Made by a program: the position numbers and the translations under genes | Notes under the pieces: generated by a model | Seen by the model: the letters and a program-made list of their open reading frames with translations, nothing else | Told to the model about the DNA's origin: nothing | The model's database searches: none | Part shown: in pieces, positions 1 through 7,497 of the stretch | Layout of the letters: every line of letters starts with the position of its first letter | How positions within the stretch are numbered: the stretch's first letter is position 1 | From: UBA1715 sp036752345 | GTDB taxonomy: Bacteria > Bacteroidota > Bacteroidia > Bacteroidales > UBA1715 | Assembly: GCA_036752345.1 (NCBI GenBank) | Contig: DAIOSV010000010.1 | Span: 1-47,682 of the forward strand | Reading direction: 5' to 3' | Length of the DNA stretch: 47,682 nt

Positions 1-284
1 TCCATTTTTTTCCAAACGCCATTTGAAAAGGAATCCCGTCGAAGAGTATCGCCTTGTGCATTGATTATTGACCAAACGGAATCTTCCAATCCGTTTTTAT
101 AATACCGTACTTCGGTGTATGCATCATTTTCAGAAAGAGAATCATATCCCCCAGAAGTTGAACGCCATCCAGTAGGAAATTCTATCCGCCATTCTCCTTC
201 GGCTTTGTTTCTATAAAAATTACCGTGAATGACAATACCCGATTTGTTCTTTTTGGTGAAACTCCCGTTTTTATGAAATTTCTT
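1..284 (-). pseudogene. MORN/YwqK-like C-terminal part of the same gene, out of frame and cut by the window edge
   Basis: This minus-strand frame has no start codon and begins directly after an in-frame TAA (287-285). It is open to the edge of the window. It encodes short repeats typical of MORN or YwqK-type proteins: FHKNGSF, GNFYRNKAEGEWR, VRYYKNGLEDSVW and RDSFSNGVWKK. It continues the leucine-rich-repeat frame that starts at 952 if one A is restored in the homopolymer at 283-286. I read both pieces as one secreted protein with an LRR front half and a MORN-like back half. Whether the shift is biological or technical cannot be told from the sequence. Confidence 0.6.
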
Positions 285-952
285 TTATAAGTACCCCACC
301 CCCTATTAATATTATCTTGTAGCAAATTAAAAATCGGATCATGAAAATAATTTATTATCCCAAAAAAATCATTAATTGATTCTTTGCCGTAATCATGATC
401 ATAACTAAATGCAATTCGTTGTATCTTTTTTTTATTAAATAATCGTTCTGATAAATGTATGTAGCAATAAGGATAGCCATAGCGTTCATCAATTAAGTAA
501 TAAAATACTTTCAGATGTTGTAAATCGTAGATTTCTTCCGGAATTGTGGGTGGTGCATAAAAACCCAATGTAGTGTCAGTCAACCTGCCGCAACCCTCTG
601 TTCCAAGACCACTAATGCCTAAATATTGCAATTTTTTAAATTGCGACAAATCTTTTGGAATGAAACAATTAGATATTATTAATTGCTGAAGATTGGGAAA
701 CGAATATTTGGCAATGGGAAACGTGGTATCTTTTATAAACAATCGATATACCTTATCCGGATTTACATTTTCAGTAAGTACTATACAATAAGGAATCTTT
801 CCGTAGAGCTTAAAATTGTCGGCATCACTCTCTTGTAAAATATACATCGGTTCGAATCTCAAACGCAATCTGCTCATCAAACCTTTCTCTTTTTGAGCAA
901 AGCCCGAAAGCGTGAGAATGCTAAATAGCAATATGTAAAATAAACGTTTCAT
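182..952 (-). CDS. Secreted leucine-rich-repeat protein, N-terminal part of a frameshifted gene
   Basis: This frame encodes 256 residues. It opens with a signal peptide (MKRLFYILLFSILTLSGFAQ, cleavage probably after the Ala-Gln), so the protein is exported. Residues about 80-150 have leucine-rich-repeat spacing (FPNLQQLIISNC, FKKLQYLGISGL, IYDLQHLKVF). The last 30 residues or so do not look natural. A different minus-strand frame, open from position 284 to the window edge, reads on with KFHKNGSF, GIVIHGNFY and GEWRIEFPTGW, which is a MORN/YwqK-like pattern. One extra A in the run of four at 283-286 would join the two frames as TYKKKFHKNGS. The true gene therefore probably runs from 952 past position 1. 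The frameshift is either a sequencing or assembly error or a recent mutation. A weak promoter box (TATCTTTA, one base off TAnnTTTG) lies at 983-990. The function is unknown. Confidence 0.7.
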   Translation of the reverse strand: MKRLFYILLFSILTLSGFAQKEKGLMSRLRLRFEPMYILQESDADNFKLYGKIPYCIVLTENVNPDKVYRLFIKDTTFPIAKYSFPNLQQLIISNCFIPKDLSQFKKLQYLGISGLGTEGCGRLTDTTLGFYAPPTIPEEIYDLQHLKVFYYLIDERYGYPYCYIHLSERLFNKKKIQRIAFSYDHDYGKESINDFFGIINYFHDPIFNLLQDNINRGWGTYKRNFIKTGVSPKRTNRVLSFTVIFIETKPKENGG

Positions 953-1030
953 GGATTTCTTTTTTTCAATTGATTCGTTTTGTAAAGATAGAGATTTTCA
1001 GAAAATGAAAGGGGAAGGGAATATTTTCCG

Positions 1031-1114
1031 TATCTGTAGAGACGCACCACACCACGTTTATACGGCACCGATTCCGAAGGTATAGAGACGCACCATGGTG
1101 CGTCTCTACAGATA
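1031..1114. repeat. 84-bp inverted-repeat element (MITE-like) with a nested 26-bp palindrome
   Basis: The ends are perfect 19-bp inverted repeats: TATCTGTAGAGACGCACCA at 1031-1049 and its reverse complement at 1096-1114. The right arm is also part of a perfect 26-bp palindrome at 1083-1108 centred on CCATGG, so the motif TAGAGACGCACCA also occurs as a direct repeat at 1037 and 1083. The element begins with TA and ends with TA, which would fit a TA target site. It lies in the gap between the trpS stop and the LRR gene. No T-tract follows the stem on either strand, so it is not a standard intrinsic terminator. No coding capacity is present. Similar GAGACGC-type palindromes are, from memory, dispersed in other bacterial genomes. 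Confidence 0.75.
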
Positions 1115-1138
1115 TTCAACAAAAATGTTTTTGTTTTG

Positions 1139-2131
1139 CTATGCTTTAAATCCTATAATTTCACGCACGTCTCTGATTGTTTTTAGTGCGCTTTCGCGTG
1201 CTTTGTCGGCACCGAGTTTTGCCACCTTTGCAAGGTAGTCTTTGTCGTTCACATACATTTTGATTTTCTCGCTGAAAGGAGCAACAAACTCAACCATATC
1301 TTCGGCCAATTGTTTTTTAAGGTCGCCGTAACGAATTTGGCAGGTGTTGTATAAGTCATCAAAATGTTGCACGGTTTCGGGTTTTGAAACCACACGCATT
1401 AGTTGGAATAAGTTTTCAATCTCTTCGGGTTTTGTCTGATTTGGTTCAGTAGGGCCGCAGTCGGTTTTGGCGCGCATCACTTTTTTGCGAATGGCTTCGG
1501 GTGTGTCGGCCAAGAAAATTGCATTGCCTTCACCTTCCGATTTTCCCATTTTGCCGTTGCCGTTCAATCCCGGAATTTTAATCAATTGTTTCCCGAAGTT
1601 AAACGCTTGTGGTTCGGGGAAATAATCAACCTTGTACATTCTATTGAAGCGTGCAGCAAAGGTTCTTGTCATTTCCAAATGTTGCTCTTGGTCTTTTCCT
1701 ACGGGTACTTTTGTGGCGCGGTGTATAAGAATATCGGCAGCCATAAGAGTAGGGTAGGTCAATAGTCCCGCATTTACGTTTTGCGGTTGTTGGCGAATTT
1801 TATCTTTAAACGAAGTGCAGCGTTCCAATTCTCCTATGTATGCGTTCATGTTGAGGTACAAATACAGTTCAATTACCTCTTTCACGTCACTTTGAATGTA
1901 AAGTGTAGCTTTTTCTGGGTCCAAACCTGCAGCAAGATATTCGGCAAGTATTTGGCGAACATTCCCTTGTATATCAGAAGGAGTGGGATGGGTTGTGAGT
2001 GAATGTAAGTCAGCTATAAAAAAGTAGCAATTATATTCGTTTTGCATGGCGATGAAATTTTTCAGAGCGCCAAAATAATTTCCTAAATGAAGATTTCCTG
2101 TGGGGCGAATTCCACTTAAAACTGTATCCAT
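1139..2131 (-). CDS. trpS: Tryptophan--tRNA ligase (TrpRS)
   Basis: The 330-residue product charges tRNA-Trp with tryptophan at the cost of ATP in the cytoplasm. It is a class Ic aminoacyl-tRNA synthetase. The HIGH-type signature is TGNLHLGNY (residues 11-19) and the KMSKS loop reads KMGKS (194-198), a usual TrpRS form. AADILIHRA (131-139) and VGKDQEQHLEMTR (144-156) are typical substrate-pocket segments. The length fits bacterial TrpRS. The start ATG at 2131-2129 overlaps the stop of the upstream cyclase-like gene as TAATG, so translation is probably coupled and both genes share one transcript. The inverted-repeat element lies 24 bp after the stop. Confidence 0.97.
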   Translation of the reverse strand: MDTVLSGIRPTGNLHLGNYFGALKNFIAMQNEYNCYFFIADLHSLTTHPTPSDIQGNVRQILAEYLAAGLDPEKATLYIQSDVKEVIELYLYLNMNAYIGELERCTSFKDKIRQQPQNVNAGLLTYPTLMAADILIHRATKVPVGKDQEQHLEMTRTFAARFNRMYKVDYFPEPQAFNFGKQLIKIPGLNGNGKMGKSEGEGNAIFLADTPEAIRKKVMRAKTDCGPTEPNQTKPEEIENLFQLMRVVSKPETVQHFDDLYNTCQIRYGDLKKQLAEDMVEFVAPFSEKIKMYVNDKDYLAKVAKLGADKARESALKTIRDVREIIGFKA

Positions 2132-3060
2132 TATGCTAATGATGTTGTATTTAAATTTCCTAAACTAACTGTAATCATCCTATCTGAATCGCTCCGTTTC
2201 CAGCGGCTCACTACCTGAAGGTGAATGTTGTAAACGCTTATATTCGATTCCTTTGAGTGAATTTCACCAATTTTCAGCACATCGGAGTTGATTATACCTG
2301 TTTCTCGTGAAATTTTATGTCCAAACATTGCGTCTTCGTGTTCTTCCAAAATCTGGGTGTCGTAGCTTCCTTGCATTTCATAAATGTTGGTAATGTCGTC
2401 AATCGTGATAAGCTGGAGATTCTCCATACCATCAATGTTGAGCGTAAACCAATCATATACGTTTTGGTCAATGATGCAACGGTTTAGGGTGTCTTTGTTC
2501 AAAATACGCGCATTGTTTATAATGGCACGTCCGTAGTGGCTATGGTCAAAATAATACAATTTGTCGTACGTGATAGCGTATCTAACACTTGCTCCACCCA
2601 CAATTTTACGCAGTTTTGGATATAGGTGGAATGAGTTGTACGTTCGTAGAACTATGGCAAAGTTGCATGCAAAAAGCATGGCGTGCATTGGATTGTCAAA
2701 AAAGACGTATCCGCCGTCACCCGTACTGATGAAGTTTTCCTCGAATTCAGTTTTTGTGTATTTCTGAAAAAGATATGTGTGATTTTTGAAGCACATGTCT
2801 ATTGTTTCGCGAAACAATAATTTGAACATGCAAGGAACGAGCGTTTGTGCAAATTCTTCGTACGAACTGTATTTGTATATATCTATACCTAATACAGCTT
2901 TCCTGTTGACCTGTCCGTAGTTGATGTACTTTTGAAGTTTATCTAATAATTCATCTTCTTTTGGGATAAGATTAACTTTCTCAAATACGTATTTGTCTTC
3001 GGAATCTTTGAGGATACGCAGGATTTTTTCAAAATCAAGGGTGTGAACAGTTTTATTCAT
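2131..3060 (-). CDS. Class III nucleotide-cyclase-like protein, probably atypical
   Basis: The 309-residue protein has a region resembling the class III adenylate/guanylate cyclase homology domain. VLGIDIYKYSSY carries the first metal-type Asp (D60) and ISTGDGGYVFF carries the second (D115). HYGRAIINNARIL lies where cyclases carry the GxxVNxAAR motif. There Arg185 is kept, but the transition-state Asn position reads Ile181 if no gap is allowed, and the base-selecting Lys before the second Asp is not seen. It may be a degenerate cyclase, a cyclase with altered substrate, or a regulatory domain. There is no signal peptide or membrane segment. The ATG at 3060 is preferred over an in-frame GTG at 3069, because a TAnnTTTG box at 3080-3087 puts the transcript start only a few bases upstream. 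Its stop overlaps the trpS start. Confidence 0.6.
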   Translation of the reverse strand: MNKTVHTLDFEKILRILKDSEDKYVFEKVNLIPKEDELLDKLQKYINYGQVNRKAVLGIDIYKYSSYEEFAQTLVPCMFKLLFRETIDMCFKNHTYLFQKYTKTEFEENFISTGDGGYVFFDNPMHAMLFACNFAIVLRTYNSFHLYPKLRKIVGGASVRYAITYDKLYYFDHSHYGRAIINNARILNKDTLNRCIIDQNVYDWFTLNIDGMENLQLITIDDITNIYEMQGSYDTQILEEHEDAMFGHKISRETGIINSDVLKIGEIHSKESNISVYNIHLQVVSRWKRSDSDRMITVSLGNLNTTSLA

Positions 3061-3079
3061 AGTAACCACTTATTTGTTG

Positions 3080-3087
3080 CAAATATA
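3080..3087 (-). promoter_or_regulatory. Bacteroidetes -7 promoter box for the cyclase-like gene and trpS
   Basis: On the minus strand the sequence reads TATATTTG, a full match to the Bacteroidetes TAnnTTTG element. It lies 20 bases before the ATG at 3060. No good -33 TTTG is seen at the usual spacing. Confidence 0.55.
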
Positions 3088-3184
3088 GAAATTTGAGTAG
3101 ATTTTTCTTATAAAGGGAAGAGCTTTTTGGCTAGAATCTCTCAAAATCCGTTAATAAATTTTAATAACAACTGCACAATCTTGA

Positions 3185-3214
3185 ATTGTGAAACTATAAT
3201 AATTGTTTCCTTTG
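3185..3214 (+). promoter_or_regulatory. Possible weak promoter of the GH65 gene
   Basis: ATTG at 3185-3188 and TTCCTTTG at 3207-3214 are 18 bases apart. They are each one base off the Bacteroidetes -33 (TTTG) and -7 (TAnnTTTG) elements. The start codon follows 24 bases later. This is a tentative call. Confidence 0.35.
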
Positions 3215-3238
3215 TACATCTATAGCAAATAAGATTGT

Positions 3239-5560
3239 ATGGAATCATTAAATTTTGTTGTGGACGAGTGGAACGTTGTTGAAAATAGCTTCGACCCAAA
3301 TCGTCAAATGATTGCCGAAAGTGTGTTCAGCATTGGAAACGGACACATGGGGCAACGTGCCAATTTCGAAGAAGTGTACACCGGCAAAACAATGCCGGGA
3401 AACTATATAGGCGGTGTGTTTTTCCCCGACAAAACCCGTGTGGGATGGTGGAAAAACGGCTATCCTGATTATTTTGCAAAGGTAATCAATGCGCCGTCGT
3501 GGACCGGCATACATACGTGGGTAAACGGACACGTGCTTGATTTGGCAAAGGTTACCATCATTTCTTTCGACCGCCAATTGAATATGAAAGAAGGCACGCT
3601 TTCGAAAACCTGCGTGGTAGAAATGCCCGATGGCGTTCGACTTCGAATAGAAAGCAAACGATTGGTGAGCATGGTTTCGGTAGAAATTGGAACCATTCAC
3701 TATGCCATTACCGCAGAAAATGCCGATTGCTCGTTGTGCGTAAAGTCGCATATTCAGTCGCGTGTTTACAACCAAGATTCCAATTACGATGAATGTTTCT
3801 GGGAATCTGTTTCTCAACAAAACGACGACGAGGCAATTGTGGCCGTAGATAGAACCATTCCCAATCCGTACGGTGTGCCACAGTTTACGATAGCTACGGC
3901 AATTGCTCATACCTATTCGCACGAGGTTAGTAAAGCACACACGATAGATGATTTACAGCTCAATGAGGTAGTGGGTTTAAAATTGAAGAAAGGCGAAACC
4001 TTTAGTATAGAAAAATATGCAGCGCAGGTTTCTACGCTCAATTACAAAGCGGAAGAATTGCCGAGCGTGGTTGTAGAGCGCGCATTGCAAGCACAGAAGA
4101 AAGGCTTTGTAAAGCTCTATGCAGAGCAGAAAAAGGCGTGGGCCGAAAGATGGAAATTGAGCGATGTGGTGATTAAAGGCGACGTAAAAGCTCAGCAAGG
4201 TATTCGTTTCAATATTTTCCAATTGCAGCAAACATACACCGGCGATGATAGCCGACTAAACATTGGACCAAAAGGATTTACCGGCGAAAAATATGGTGGC
4301 GTAACCTATTGGGATACCGAAGCATTCTGTTTCCCGTTCTATATGGCTACGGCTCCTGAATCGGTTGCCCGCAATTTGTTGCTCTATCGATACAAACAGT
4401 TGCCACGAGCAATTAAAAACGGCGAGAAACTCGGATACACCAAAGGTGCAGCCTTGTATCCAATGGTAACCATGACCGGCGATGAGTGCCACAATGAATG
4501 GGAAATAACGTTTGAGGAAATTCACCGCAATGGTGCAATAGCTCATGCCATATACGAATATGTGACCTACACCGGCGACAAAACCTATCTTGTTGAATAC
4601 GGATTGGAAGTGTTGATAGGCATTGCTCGTTTTTGGGCACAACGCGTTACGCTGTCTCCAACCAAACGGAAATACATGATACTTGGTGTAACCGGTCCGA
4701 ATGAGTACGAAAATAATGTTTCGAACAACTGGTTTACAAACTACTATGCACGGTGGTGTTTGCAATATACGTTAGAAATGGTCAGTTGGACAAAACGAGT
4801 AGCCGGTGAGCAATTCCAAACATTAGCACAGAAACTTTCTTTCGAAGAATTGGAAGCACTTCGCTGGACCGACATTGTGAAAAACATGTATTTGCCGTCA
4901 GATGAGACCTACGGCATTATTTTGCAACAAGACGGCTATCTAGACAAAGAACCCGTTACTGTTGCTGACTTGCCTGCTGATCAGCGTCCGATAAATCAAC
5001 ATTGGTCATGGGACAGAATTTTGCGCTCGCCGTACATTAAGCAAGCCGATGTAGTGCAAGGTTTGTATGTGTTCGAGTCTGATTTTTATCTTGATACCAT
5101 TCAACGAAATTTCGATTTCTATGAAGCTCGATGCGTACATGAATCTTCGTTATCGCCTTGTATCCATTCGGTTGTAGCTTCAAAAATTGGTAACGAGAAG
5201 AAAGCCTACGAATTGTATCTGCGCACCGCTCGCCTTGATTTGGACGATTATAACAAAGAAGCTCACGAAGGATTGCACATTACCAGCATGTCGGGTTCGT
5301 GGTTGGCTATTGTGAAAGGGTTTGCGGGTATGAGAAATACAATAAATTCCATAGTGTTTAACCCTTATATTCCACAAGGTTGGAAGTCGTATTCGTTTTC
5401 TATTACCTATCGTGGTGCGGTGTTTAGCATAACGGTAACGAAGAAAAAAGTAACGTTGCATGTGTCGTCAGGATATATTACCAACTTGGAACTTTATGGA
5501 ACGGTGTATTCGTTAAAGACAGGCGAAGACTTGACTGTAGAAATGAGTCAGCGCAAGTAA
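3239..5560 (+). CDS. GH65 family glycoside phosphorylase, probably maltose phosphorylase
   Basis: The 773-residue protein matches the GH65 layout: an N-terminal beta-sandwich, a linker, an (alpha/alpha)6 barrel and a short beta-rich C-terminus. The signature GVTGPNEYENNVSNNW (residues 483-498) carries the general acid Glu489, close to Glu487 recalled for the Lactobacillus brevis maltose phosphorylase. YWDTEAFCFPF (357-367) and GDECHNEWEITFEEIHRNG (414-432) line the active site, the latter including the phosphate and aglycone side. Such enzymes split an alpha-glucobiose with phosphate into beta-glucose 1-phosphate and glucose. Maltose is the best guess, but kojibiose or trehalose specificity cannot be excluded. 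There is no signal peptide, so it acts in the cytoplasm. The usual beta-phosphoglucomutase partner is not adjacent. A PnuC-type gene follows after 2 bp. Confidence 0.88.
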   Translation: MESLNFVVDEWNVVENSFDPNRQMIAESVFSIGNGHMGQRANFEEVYTGKTMPGNYIGGVFFPDKTRVGWWKNGYPDYFAKVINAPSWTGIHTWVNGHVLDLAKVTIISFDRQLNMKEGTLSKTCVVEMPDGVRLRIESKRLVSMVSVEIGTIHYAITAENADCSLCVKSHIQSRVYNQDSNYDECFWESVSQQNDDEAIVAVDRTIPNPYGVPQFTIATAIAHTYSHEVSKAHTIDDLQLNEVVGLKLKKGETFSIEKYAAQVSTLNYKAEELPSVVVERALQAQKKGFVKLYAEQKKAWAERWKLSDVVIKGDVKAQQGIRFNIFQLQQTYTGDDSRLNIGPKGFTGEKYGGVTYWDTEAFCFPFYMATAPESVARNLLLYRYKQLPRAIKNGEKLGYTKGAALYPMVTMTGDECHNEWEITFEEIHRNGAIAHAIYEYVTYTGDKTYLVEYGLEVLIGIARFWAQRVTLSPTKRKYMILGVTGPNEYENNVSNNWFTNYYARWCLQYTLEMVSWTKRVAGEQFQTLAQKLSFEELEALRWTDIVKNMYLPSDETYGIILQQDGYLDKEPVTVADLPADQRPINQHWSWDRILRSPYIKQADVVQGLYVFESDFYLDTIQRNFDFYEARCVHESSLSPCIHSVVASKIGNEKKAYELYLRTARLDLDDYNKEAHEGLHITSMSGSWLAIVKGFAGMRNTINSIVFNPYIPQGWKSYSFSITYRGAVFSITVTKKKVTLHVSSGYITNLELYGTVYSLKTGEDLTVEMSQRK

Positions 5561-5562
5561 TC

Positions 5563-6156
5563 ATGGAGGATATTTTTTTTAGAATAGCCGAAATACTTGC
5601 CACTATCACCGGTTTCTGTTGCGTTTTCTTTGAGATAAAACAAAAAATTGCGCTGTGGTATTTTGGCATCATTTCGGCAGCGTTGTTCTTGCTCGTCTTT
5701 TTTCATCAAAGTTTCTATGCCTATGCGTTGTTTCAGGTCTATTTTATAGCGACCAGTATCTATGGTTTGACGCAGTGGAAAAAATCGGAAAAAGCTACAG
5801 GAGAGGAAATGCCTATCTCGCGCATTTCGTTGCGATTGTTTGTTATACTTTTGGTGCTCGCAGTGGTATTGACTTTTGGTTTATGGCGAGTGTTACTTAC
5901 CGTGAATGAAAATTCTACCTATGCTTTTTTCGATGCCGTTATTTCTACGTTGAGCATTATAGCTACATGGATGTTGGCAAAAAAATACATAGAGCAGTGG
6001 GGAGCGTGGTTTATTGCCGACGTAATTTCGGTGGGAGTGTTTTTCAGCCGCGGCTTATATCCAACAACCTTGTTGTATACGGCCTATGTAGTCATGGCAG
6101 TCACAGGTTTTATATTGTGGAGAAAGCAACTGAAAAAGCAAAACCAAGCAGTGTAG
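5563..6156 (+). CDS. pnuC: PnuC-family vitamin/nucleoside transporter
   Basis: The 197-residue protein is almost entirely hydrophobic, with about seven membrane segments. It contains PnuC hallmarks: WYFGIISAALFLLVFF, ALFQVYFIATSIYGLTQW and the C-terminal KKYIEQWGAWFIADVIS followed by GLYPTTLLYTAY. PnuC proteins sit in the inner membrane and move nicotinamide riboside, thiamine or riboflavin by facilitated diffusion with intracellular phosphorylation as a trap. The substrate cannot be read from the sequence, and no TPP or NAD riboswitch lies upstream. The gene starts 2 bp after the GH65 phosphorylase stop, so the two are surely cotranscribed. Its stop lies 12 bp from the convergent DUF58 gene. 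Confidence 0.88.
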   Translation: MEDIFFRIAEILATITGFCCVFFEIKQKIALWYFGIISAALFLLVFFHQSFYAYALFQVYFIATSIYGLTQWKKSEKATGEEMPISRISLRLFVILLVLAVVLTFGLWRVLLTVNENSTYAFFDAVISTLSIIATWMLAKKYIEQWGAWFIADVISVGVFFSRGLYPTTLLYTAYVVMAVTGFILWRKQLKKQNQAV

Positions 6157-6168
6157 ATTCTTGCTTTG

Positions 6169-7104
6169 TTACATTAGTTTATCTCTTTTGATGAGATAAT
6201 TGGTTAAAATCTGGTTGAATCCTTTATTGATGTCAGCTTTCACGTAGGTAATGTGAAATTTGTCGCACGTGAGGTGTAGGTCTTCTGAAATTTGATTTAT
6301 TGTGCGAGAATATGCTTCGCGAATAGCATTTGGATTTATTCTCACCATTTCTTGTGTTTCCATGTCTATCATTTCCGTCGGACGATTTTCAAACGCAAAG
6401 TTTTCTTCTCGTTGTGGTTCTGTTACGTGAAATACAATCACTTCGTTTTTGTTGTAGCGAATGTGCTGCAACGCATCATACAATTCATGATAACTTCCGT
6501 CTTGAAAAAAGTCGCTGAAAATAATCACCAACGAACGTTTGTGAATGGTTTCTGCAAGGAGATTGAGCGTTTTTGAAAGCGAAGTTTTGTGCTCAAAGAG
6601 TGAACGGTTTTGGCTTTGGTGCAAACAATTGTTGAGGTTTGCATAGAGCATTTGTATGTGTGCATCAGACAAGCGAGCAGGAGTGTTTAGTTCTATTTCG
6701 TCGGCAATAAATGACAAACCAACCGCATCGCGTTGTTTGCGGAGCAAATGAATTAACGCCGCCGCAGAATAGAGCGAGAATGCCAATTTGTTTTGAATGG
6801 AATGTTCTTCAAACGGGAAGAGCATTGACGACGACGTGTCAATTACGATTTGGCAGCGAAGATTTGTTTCCTCTTCGTATCGCTTCGTAAAAAGTTTATC
6901 GGTGCGGGCATAGAGTTTCCAGTCAATGTTTTTGGTTGATTCGCCGGTGTTGTATAACCGATGTTCTGCGAATTCTACCGAAAAGCCATGAAAAGGGCTA
7001 CGATGTAGTCCTGTAATGAATCCTTCGACAATTTGCTGAGCAATAAACTCAAAATTGTCAAACGATTGAATTTCTTTGATTTTCTGTAAGTCGATGTCTT
7101 CCAT
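6169..7104 (-). CDS. DUF58 domain protein (MoxR-associated, VWA-like)
   Basis: The 311-residue protein carries the DUF58 signature YNTGESTKNIDWKLYARTDK (residues 51-70) followed by KRYEEE. A von Willebrand A-like metal site follows: IVIDTSSSM, with Asp89, Ser91 and Ser93 as the MIDAS triad. DUF58 proteins usually work with a MoxR AAA ATPase and Bat proteins, but none of these is in this window. There is no signal peptide and no membrane segment. The ATG at 7104 is chosen over an in-frame ATG at 7125 because the seven codons between them lie inside the trxA terminator hairpin and its T-tract. The molecular role of the family is not established. Confidence 0.85.
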   Translation of the reverse strand: MEDIDLQKIKEIQSFDNFEFIAQQIVEGFITGLHRSPFHGFSVEFAEHRLYNTGESTKNIDWKLYARTDKLFTKRYEEETNLRCQIVIDTSSSMLFPFEEHSIQNKLAFSLYSAAALIHLLRKQRDAVGLSFIADEIELNTPARLSDAHIQMLYANLNNCLHQSQNRSLFEHKTSLSKTLNLLAETIHKRSLVIIFSDFFQDGSYHELYDALQHIRYNKNEVIVFHVTEPQREENFAFENRPTEMIDMETQEMVRINPNAIREAYSRTINQISEDLHLTCDKFHITYVKADINKGFNQILTNYLIKRDKLM

Positions 7105-7110
7105 ACTCAA

Positions 7111-7146
7111 TAAAAATAAAGACAATGTTCTGAGAACACTGTCTTT
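7111..7146 (-). terminator. Intrinsic terminator after trxA
   Basis: On the minus strand, AAAGACAGTGTTC pairs with GAACATTGTCTTT (13 bp with one G-U pair) over a three-base loop at 7118-7146. It is followed by ATTTTTATT. It lies 22 bp after the trxA stop and ends the dnaE-trxA transcript. Confidence 0.85.
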
Positions 7147-7168
7147 ACTATTATTTCATCAAAGAAAA

Positions 7169-7483
7169 TTAGCGGTAAGCTTCTATTTTCTCTTTGATTC
7201 TATCAGCAGGAACAGCTCCAACTAATTTGTCAACAACTACTTTATTTTTTATGAATAACAACGTAGGAATGTTGCGGATGGCGAATTTCGATGTAATGAT
7301 TGTGTTTTCTTCTACATCACATTTGCCTATCACTACTTTCCCTTCGTATTCATCAGCTAATTGACTGATGACAGGAGCTATCATTTGACAGGGGCCACAC
7401 CATTCTGCCCAAAAATCAACAACTACTAATTTGTCTGTTGCAACGACAGTGTCGTAGTTCGCGTCTGTTACTTTAAGTGCCAT
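7169..7483 (-). CDS. trxA: Thioredoxin
   Basis: This is a 104-residue single-domain thioredoxin. The active site WCGPC is at residues 28-32 and the cis-proline at 73 (IRNIPTLLF). It has no signal peptide, so it is the cytoplasmic dithiol reductant of ribonucleotide reductase, methionine sulfoxide reductase and other targets, recharged by thioredoxin reductase. The length and motif order are standard. The start lies 14 bp after the dnaE stop, so it is the second gene of a dnaE-trxA operon. A strong terminator follows. Confidence 0.97.
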   Translation of the reverse strand: MALKVTDANYDTVVATDKLVVVDFWAEWCGPCQMIAPVISQLADEYEGKVVIGKCDVEENTIITSKFAIRNIPTLLFIKNKVVVDKLVGAVPADRIKEKIEAYR

Positions 7484-7497
7484 AGTTTTAATATTTT

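Noticed and set aside
1083..1108. 26-bp palindrome as an intrinsic terminator for trpS
   Set aside because: No T-tract follows the stem on either strand. It is better read as part of a repeat element.
3248..3940. 230-codon open frame on the minus strand inside the GH65 gene
   Set aside because: It is antisense to a clearly recognised enzyme and its product has no domain, only the composition expected of a shadow frame.
5540..5562. A riboswitch (TPP or NAD type) controlling the PnuC-like gene
   Set aside because: Only 2 bp separate it from the upstream gene, so there is no room for one.
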